From: a candidate division KSB1 bacterium | GTDB lineage: Bacteria > Zhuqueibacterota > Zhuqueibacteria > Residuimicrobiales > Krinioviventaceae | Direction of reading: 5' to 3' | DNA: 48,462 nt | Assembly (NCBI GenBank): GCA_034505495.1 | Contig: JAPDQV010000005.1 | Span: forward strand, 15,643 to 64,104 | Shown: piece by piece, positions 43,608-48,462 of the stretch | Position numbering within the stretch: position 1 is the first letter of the stretch | Layout of the letters: every line of letters begins with the position of its first letter | The notes under the pieces: model-generated | What the model was told of the DNA's origin: nothing | The model's input: the letters and a program-made list of their open reading frames with translations, nothing else | Databases searched by the model: none | Program-made: the position numbers and the translations under genes

Positions 43608-43672
43608 GCACCTGACCTTAAAAGAATTCGATAGCGGCAAAAACACCGTATATGTTAAGGCAATTCAGGTGC
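43608..43672 (-). promoter_or_regulatory. Bulged hairpin in the leader of the giant surface-protein gene
   Basis: GCACCTGA-CCTTAA (43608-43621) faces TTAAGG-CAAT-TCAGGTGC (43655-43672). The result is an 8-bp plus 6-bp stem with a 4-base bulge and a 33-base loop, beginning 52 bases upstream of the start codon. It could be a regulatory leader structure or operator. It matches no riboswitch I recognise. Confidence 0.3.
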
Positions 43673-44167
43673 CAGTTCTATAAAAAATATGCCTTTTTGC
43701 TCAAGAATCATCCGCTCTGCAACGTCTTTATGCTTATTCTTAATAAAGTTATATGTTCATGATCCCGTAAAAAAATTCAACAGCTCTATGCTGTACCCTC
43801 AAAACAGATCCGCAAATTTTTGCACTTCTCGTGATACAATTTTTAATGACTGCAGCAGCTTGAAACAATCTATGAAGAAAAATCGGTTTCTATTCTCTAA
43901 TTGAAGTACCACCCTTTATCTTTTGTTGTATGCAAGTGCAATGCCGAAATATTAAGAAATAAGCTTTTGGGCGAGTTATAAAACGCAAACAAAGTGCCGG
44001 CTAATCCACTTTTTCTTCAACATATACCGGCCCACTGATCTCTTGTTAATATTTTTGTTATGACCCTTTCACCGTATCGGATTGCAGCGAAAGAATCTGC
44101 AACGTATTGAAAACATGTAATATTTGCATGACACTGGAACAAAAAAGAGTCGCTATTTTGTTTTTAG

Positions 44168-44196
44168 CCTCCTATTTTTTAAATTTAATCAGGAGG
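44168..44196 (+). promoter_or_regulatory. Possible anti-ribosome-binding-site stem before cca
   Basis: CCTCCT (44168-44173) is perfectly complementary to AGGAGG (44191-44196), the ribosome-binding site of cca, across a 17-base AT-rich loop. The stem is short but could lower translation of cca. It may also be coincidence. Confidence 0.3.
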
Positions 44197-44200
44197 TCGA

Positions 44201-45664
44201 ATGGTACGCTCGTTGTCGAAAAAAGCACTTTCCGGAAAAATTTTTTCCGTTATCTCTCAAATTGCTGAAAACCTGAAGGTTGAAGCCTATGTTGTGGGTG
44301 GTTTTGTACGCGATCGGCTGCTGAATTTGTCCCTTAAAAGGGACATCGACTTTGTGGTTGTCGGCGATGGACCTGCTTTTGCCGAAGCCGTCGCTCAAGC
44401 CTTGGGAGCACACAAAGTCAGCATCTATCAGAATTTCGGCACGGCGAGCATTCGTCATCGCGGCTACCTTTATGAGTTCGTCGGCGCCCGGAGCGAAAGC
44501 TATCGCGGCAACTCGAGGAAACCGCAAGTGGCCGCCGCCGACCTGCCTGCCGACTTGGCCCGTCGCGATTTTACCATCAACGCCATGGCCGTCAGCCTCA
44601 ATCGCGACTCTTTAGGGCGCCTCATCGATCCCTTTAACGGCCTAGCCGACCTGCAGGCGCGCATCATTCGGACGCCGTTGGATCCCAAACAGACCTTTTA
44701 CGATGATCCGTTGCGTATCCTGCGGGCGATCCGCTTTGCTACGGTTCTCGATTTCAACATCGAAAAGCAGACGCTCGCCGCCCTCGCATCGGAAGCGCAC
44801 CGCCTGAACATTATCTCTCAGGAGCGCATTACGGATGAGCTCAATAAGATTTTACTGAGCTCCAAGCCGTCCCTTGGCTTTTATCTCATGAAAGAAACCG
44901 GCATACTCGACGTCATTTTGCCGGAAATCGCCGCTCTGGCCGGCGTAGAACAAGTGGGAAAACACAGCCACAAAGACGTCTTTGACCACACCATGAAGGT
45001 GTTGGACAAAGTGGCGGCCGCCTCGCCGAAATTATCGCTGCGTTACGCTGCTCTTTTTCATGACGTTGGCAAGCCGGCAACCAAAGCGTTCGATCCTGCC
45101 TCCGGTTGGACCTTTCACGGCCACGATGAATTGGGACGACGCATGTTCAAAAAAATCGGCGAACGCCTCCGGCTGCCGAAAGATCTTATCGAAACCGTTC
45201 AAAAGCTGATCAAGCTCCATCTGCGCCCGATTCATTTGGCCGAAGAGGGGGTGACCGATTCCGCCATTCGCAGGCTGCTTTTCCTGGCCGGTGACGACAT
45301 CGACGATTTGATGACCCTCTGCCGTGCCGACATCACCTCGGCCAATGCGGAGCGCGTTAAAAGGCATCTTGCCAATTTCGATTTGGTCGAGCGCCGGCTG
45401 GTCGAGGTCGAAGAGAAGGATCGCCTGCGGAACTTTCAACCGCCGGTGCGCGGCGACGAAATCATGCAGGTGCTGGGTCTTCAACCCGGTCCGCTGGTGG
45501 GCAAAATCAAAAACGCCATTGAGGAGGCCATCCTCAACGGCGTCATTCCCAACGAACACGATGCGGCGTTCGATTATATGATGCAGATCAAAGACGACAT
45601 CCTCAGCTCTGCTTCCGCATCCCTCAAGCCCGCCAAGGCCGCTGCCGATTCAAAGGCGAGTTGA
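44201..45664 (+). CDS. cca: CCA tRNA nucleotidyltransferase (class II) with HD domain
   Basis: Enzyme that adds or repairs the 3'-CCA end of tRNA. The 487-aa protein has the class II nucleotidyltransferase head (EAYVVGGFVRDRLL, then DIDFVVVGDG with the catalytic DxD), DLARRDFTINAMAV and the neck motif FYDDPLRILRAIRFA. A C-terminal HD domain follows (HKDVFDHTMKVLD, LRYAALFHDVGKP), which in related enzymes has phosphodiesterase or phosphatase activity. AGGAGG precedes ATG 44201. Poly(A) polymerase of the same fold is the alternative, but the HD domain favours CCA addition. The last 41 bases overlap the end of the convergent DoxX fusion gene. Confidence 0.92.
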   Translation: MVRSLSKKALSGKIFSVISQIAENLKVEAYVVGGFVRDRLLNLSLKRDIDFVVVGDGPAFAEAVAQALGAHKVSIYQNFGTASIRHRGYLYEFVGARSESYRGNSRKPQVAAADLPADLARRDFTINAMAVSLNRDSLGRLIDPFNGLADLQARIIRTPLDPKQTFYDDPLRILRAIRFATVLDFNIEKQTLAALASEAHRLNIISQERITDELNKILLSSKPSLGFYLMKETGILDVILPEIAALAGVEQVGKHSHKDVFDHTMKVLDKVAAASPKLSLRYAALFHDVGKPATKAFDPASGWTFHGHDELGRRMFKKIGERLRLPKDLIETVQKLIKLHLRPIHLAEEGVTDSAIRRLLFLAGDDIDDLMTLCRADITSANAERVKRHLANFDLVERRLVEVEEKDRLRNFQPPVRGDEIMQVLGLQPGPLVGKIKNAIEEAILNGVIPNEHDAAFDYMMQIKDDILSSASASLKPAKAAADSKAS

Positions 45665-47156
45665 GCACCTCCAAAGCAATGTTGACGTCTTCCACCATTT
45701 GAAAATCGTACATGCCGGCGCAGATAAAGTCGGCGCCGTTTTCAAAAGCATAGCGGAAAGCATCCCGCGGATGGATGGCGCCGGCCGCCATCACCTTGAA
45801 GGCGATCCACGGCTGCGCCAGATTGCGCATCACCTCAATGGTCCGCTGCGGATTGTAGTCGAAAATATTGTCGTGCCATTCGGGATTCTTGGCGCTCCAA
45901 TAGTTGTGATGATGCAGGGTCTTCATCCAAAAGTCCGGTTCGAAACCGTATTGGACGCAAGCCTCGATGGTTTCGATGCGGTGCGCGCCGATGCCGACCA
46001 TCACCCGGCGGTCGCGAATGTATTGAATCGCCTGCGCCAGTTCATCGACGCGGCCGTGACTCATGTAATAGTCCGCCGTCTCGCCCTGGATATAACAGGC
46101 TGCAGCGCCGTAATCGATGGCCCGCTTGATGCGGTCGAGATACTCGTTGAACGGCACTGCATAGACGCCGCGATCGTAGTTCAGTCCGGCGCAGTCGGAG
46201 ATGAACTGAATCTTACCGATGTTGCGCCGCCAATACTCATCGATCAAAGTGCAAAGAATGGGATTGGTGAGCAGCGTATTGATGCCGCAGCGCTCGGCGG
46301 TCAGAAGCGTGGCAAAAATCTTGTCCTTGTTGTGATAAGCCTTGACCAATTGTGAAACATAGATCAGATCGCGCGAATGGGCCCAGCCGGAAAGCAGGTT
46401 GCCTCCTAAAATCAGACGACTGAACTCCACCTCCTTGATCTTGGCCTTGGGTATTGTGCCCGTTAATTGACTTAACTCGGCCGGATTGAACAGTTTGGTG
46501 CTCGGGCTGGTCATGGCGTCGATCAGATTGCGTTCTTCCCAGCTTTGCCACTGGCGTTTTTTCACCCAGGCATAGGCAAAAGCACCCATAACCGGCAGTG
46601 TCGCCGCGGCGCGCAGAACCTCCCGGCGAGTCAGTTTTCCCTGCGGCACCGCGGTTTCCAAGTTTTCAGCGGCATTCGCTTGGGTCTTTCGTTGAGGAAG
46701 AAGCGCCGCCAAGCCGATCACCCGACCGGTGGGAAAGGCTGCCGTCACCGCCAAAGCCGACAGCTCGATCAGAGTTTTATTGACCACAAGATAGTGCCCC
46801 TCGTGCGGTACGCCAAAATCCAGGCCGACGAACGGCGGATTGGCCAGATAGTACAAAGCGAGCAGAACGATACCGGCAACAGCGGCAGGCCGCACCGCCA
46901 ATCCCGTCATCAGGGCCGCGCCGATCAGGATTAATCCCCAAATGTTCAGGAAATCAACAACGACCAAAACCGACGGCGTTGCGGCCATCCGTCGGAAAAT
47001 AGGAGCGAAAATCCAAGAGGAGACACTGAGGTACTCGGCCGAAGTCCAGTTTCCCATGAAAAGCTTCACCAGCCCTTCATAGAGAAAATGCCAGCCGATT
47101 GCCGCGCGCAGCAGGACTAGAAAAAGCTTTTGCACCGGCTTCATCGAATCGTCCAT
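45624..47156 (-). CDS. DoxX membrane domain fused through a Tat-like signal to an AKR-like TIM-barrel domain
   Basis: The protein has 510 aa. Residues 8-150 are a DoxX-family four-helix membrane domain (LLRAAIGWHFLYEGLVKLF near 15-33). Residues 175-197 read LTRREVLRAAATLPVMGAFA plus YAW, an internal twin-arginine (R177-R178) signal with hydrophobic helix. Residues ~205-510 resemble the TIM-barrel domain of Tat-exported aldo/keto-reductase-like proteins (FSRLILGGNLLSGWAHSRD, LTAERCGINTLLTNP), but the usual catalytic Tyr segment is not recognisable. The predicted topology puts the barrel outside the cytoplasm. DoxX domains act in quinone-linked or thiosulfate redox systems, so an envelope redox role is plausible; the substrate is unknown. 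GAGGAT precedes ATG 47156. Confidence 0.82.
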   Translation of the reverse strand: MDDSMKPVQKLFLVLLRAAIGWHFLYEGLVKLFMGNWTSAEYLSVSSWIFAPIFRRMAATPSVLVVVDFLNIWGLILIGAALMTGLAVRPAAVAGIVLLALYYLANPPFVGLDFGVPHEGHYLVVNKTLIELSALAVTAAFPTGRVIGLAALLPQRKTQANAAENLETAVPQGKLTRREVLRAAATLPVMGAFAYAWVKKRQWQSWEERNLIDAMTSPSTKLFNPAELSQLTGTIPKAKIKEVEFSRLILGGNLLSGWAHSRDLIYVSQLVKAYHNKDKIFATLLTAERCGINTLLTNPILCTLIDEYWRRNIGKIQFISDCAGLNYDRGVYAVPFNEYLDRIKRAIDYGAAACYIQGETADYYMSHGRVDELAQAIQYIRDRRVMVGIGAHRIETIEACVQYGFEPDFWMKTLHHHNYWSAKNPEWHDNIFDYNPQRTIEVMRNLAQPWIAFKVMAAGAIHPRDAFRYAFENGADFICAGMYDFQMVEDVNIALEVLNSPLNRQRPWRA

Positions 47157-47172
47157 GGCATCCTCACTTTTG

Positions 47173-47206
47173 CAAAAACGGAGGCTGAAGAAAGCTCAGC
47201 CTCCGT
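47173..47206 (-). terminator. Rho-independent terminator after the Gfo/Idh gene
   Basis: ACGGAGGCTGA (47178-47188) and TCAGCCTCCGT (47196-47206) form a perfect 11-bp stem with a 7-base loop. On the minus strand the stem is followed by TTTTTGC. It lies directly after the Gfo/Idh stop codon (47212) and before the ribosome-binding site of the DoxX fusion gene, so it should limit read-through between the two. Confidence 0.7.
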
Positions 47207-47211
47207 ACAAA

Positions 47212-48462
47212 TTACCAGCCTTTTCGATAATCGGTACGGAGCATAGCCGTGGCTTCATCGTTGCCCTTCACGACCATTGCCTCCGGATCGAATTCCAATG
47301 ACTGGTAAGGGAATTTGAGGGCAATATTGCCGAGCAGAACCGTCTCGGTAAGAGGCCCCGCATAGCTGAAGGGAGCGCTGGACGGCTTGCCTTCCTTGAT
47401 CGCTTTGATGAAATTCTGCTCGTGCGATCCATCGATACGGGGGATCGTCTTCGGCGGCACTTTGTAGGCGCGCATGGCGCTTTCGGGAATCAGCCGCGTC
47501 ATACCGTCGCCGCTGAGCAGCTTGCCCTTTTCGCCGACGTAGAGCTGGCCGTTGATCGGCATGCGGCGATTGGGCTCGAGCTCTTCAGGACGCGGCGGCT
47601 GCAGACCGCCGTCGTACCAGATCAGCTTGACGGGCGGCATGCCTTCGCGTTCCGGGAAATAATAAGTGACGATGGAAGCGCGGGGAAACGTCTCGCTTAA
47701 AGGCCGCTTTTCCCAGATATTGTCGTCCTTAAAATCCATGGCAAAGCTGGCGGTCACGGACTTGGGGTATTTCAATTTGAGGGCGGTGTAAGGGTGATCG
47801 ATCATGTGGCAGCCCATGTCGCCGAGCGCGCCGGTGCCGAAATCCCACCATCCGCGCCAGTTGAAAGGATGGTAGATTTTATTGTACGGCCGAAAACGCG
47901 CCGGCCCGATCCACAAATCCCAGTCCAAGCCTGATGGAATCTCCATTTCCGCCGGCCGCTCATAGATACCCTGCGGCCAAACCGGCCGGTCGGTCCAGAC
48001 ATGTACCTCGTGCACCGGCCCGATGGCGCCGTCCTGAATCCACTCGCACTCCAGGCGAATTTCTTCGCCCGAATGTCCCTGATTACCCATCTGTGTAACA
48101 AGCTTGGGATTTTTAGCGGCCGCTTCGGAAAGCTGTCGCGCTTCGGCAACCGTATGCGTCAGCGGCTTCTGGGTATAGACGTGCTTGCCTAGTTCCATCG
48201 CCGCCAGGGTAATGATTGCATGCGTATGATCGGGAGTGGCGATTATTACGGCATCGATTTCTTTGCATTCATCGAACATGGCGCGATAATCTTTGAAGCG
48301 CCTGGCCTTGGGGTATTTCTCGAATACCGGCGCCGCAAAATTCCAGTCCACATCGCAAAGGGCAACAATGTTTTCGGTGGCCATTTCATGGACGTTGTTC
48401 TGCCCCATGCCGCCGACGCCGACGCAGGCAATGTTCAAGGTGTCGCTCGGCGCCTGATATCC
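47212..48462 (-). CDS. Gfo/Idh/MocA-family oxidoreductase (5'-partial)
   Basis: The open frame runs off the window end, and 416 codons are visible. The visible N-terminus GYQAPSDTLNIACVGVGGMG has the Rossmann NAD(P)-binding loop. GYQAPSDT before it is the linker that usually follows a twin-arginine signal in this family, so the true start and probable Tat signal lie upstream of the window. The TTG at 48438 is not a credible start. Other features are VIIATPDHTHAIITLAAMELG, KHVYTQKPLTHTVAEARQL (the EKP-like catalytic loop, here QKP), GHSGEEIRLECEWI and GTGALGDMGCHMIDHP. It is probably an exported sugar or cyclitol oxidoreductase or hydrolase; the substrate is unknown. Confidence 0.9.
   Translation of the reverse strand, partial: GYQAPSDTLNIACVGVGGMGQNNVHEMATENIVALCDVDWNFAAPVFEKYPKARRFKDYRAMFDECKEIDAVIIATPDHTHAIITLAAMELGKHVYTQKPLTHTVAEARQLSEAAAKNPKLVTQMGNQGHSGEEIRLECEWIQDGAIGPVHEVHVWTDRPVWPQGIYERPAEMEIPSGLDWDLWIGPARFRPYNKIYHPFNWRGWWDFGTGALGDMGCHMIDHPYTALKLKYPKSVTASFAMDFKDDNIWEKRPLSETFPRASIVTYYFPEREGMPPVKLIWYDGGLQPPRPEELEPNRRMPINGQLYVGEKGKLLSGDGMTRLIPESAMRAYKVPPKTIPRIDGSHEQNFIKAIKEGKPSSAPFSYAGPLTETVLLGNIALKFPYQSLEFDPEAMVVKGNDEATAMLRTDYRKGW

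Larger units (their letters stand above)
43556..44200 (+). other. 645-bp AT-rich divergent intergenic region
   Basis: This region separates the giant surface-protein gene (minus) from cca (plus). It holds a leader hairpin on the giant-gene side (43608-43672) and a possible anti-ribosome-binding-site stem on the cca side (44168-44196). The middle, about 43680-44150, is AT-rich with no convincing gene, RNA or promoter. A 71-codon open frame at 43689-43904 lacks a ribosome-binding site and protein-like composition and is not called. Confidence 0.6.

Noticed and set aside
43689-43904. Possible 71-aa gene in the 645-bp intergenic region
   Set aside because: No ribosome-binding site, AT-rich composition and no recognisable features.

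Overview
The window looks like chromosome from an uncultured-type, Gram-negative bacterium of the FCB group. Three secreted proteins end in the '[10 protein letters not shown]...YD.LGR...SGIY' type IX secretion (T9SS) sorting domain, there is a TonB-dependent receptor with a carboxypeptidase-like N-terminal domain, and other proteins have beta-barrel-like C-termini. The sorting-domain style, the roughly 50% GC and the Tat-exported Gfo/Idh and aldo/keto-type proteins suggest a Calditrichota/KSB1-like or Ignavibacteria-like lineage. This assignment is an inference. No rRNA, tRNA, CRISPR, prophage or transposase was seen.

Layout. 1-8783 (minus): a run of purL (PurS-like N-terminus) - purQ - UVR-motif protein - PfpI/ferritin fusion - beta-barrel protein - comF - gap. 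8842-15329 (plus): rlmI-guaD, a Nudix hydrolase, then an envelope group (PAP2 phosphatase, GT4 glycosyltransferase, PHP/half-GT fusion, small membrane protein). 15427-21418 (minus): a tightly coupled cluster that I read as a pathway for a CMP-activated, terminally aminated ulosonic acid: NeuB-like synthase, GT-B transferase, DegT/KdnA-like aminotransferase, KdnB-like dehydrogenase, NeuA-HAD fusion and LysE exporter. 21586-32274 (plus): M28 peptidase, PstS-like lipoprotein, TonB-dependent receptor, a beta-helix T9SS protein, a PhoB/PhoR-type two-component system and mnmA. 32271-34570: a Tat-exported aldo/keto reductase and a divergent MgtC/DUF4010 membrane protein. 34763-43555 (minus): two T9SS surface proteins (686 and 2184 aa) that share a repeated module. 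44201-48462: cca facing a DoxX-Tat-TIM-barrel fusion and a 5'-partial Gfo/Idh oxidoreductase.

How the genes work together. The most interesting unit is the sugar cluster at 16053-21418. It combines the last two enzymes of the Shewanella Kdo8N pathway (KdnA/KdnB type) with sialic-acid-type rather than Kdo-type synthase, activation and possibly transfer enzymes, so the product may be an undescribed amino-nonulosonate. The 23267-31151 region looks like a phosphate-responsive outer-membrane uptake locus. Inside its beta-helix gene, about 730 bp (27459-28190) has almost exclusively C-ending codons and differs sharply from both ends of the same gene. Several fusions (PfpI-ferritin, PHP-half GT, DoxX-Tat-TIM barrel, NeuA-HAD) also stand out.

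Everything is read by eye from sequence. Family names rest on motif recognition and remembered homologues, with no database search.
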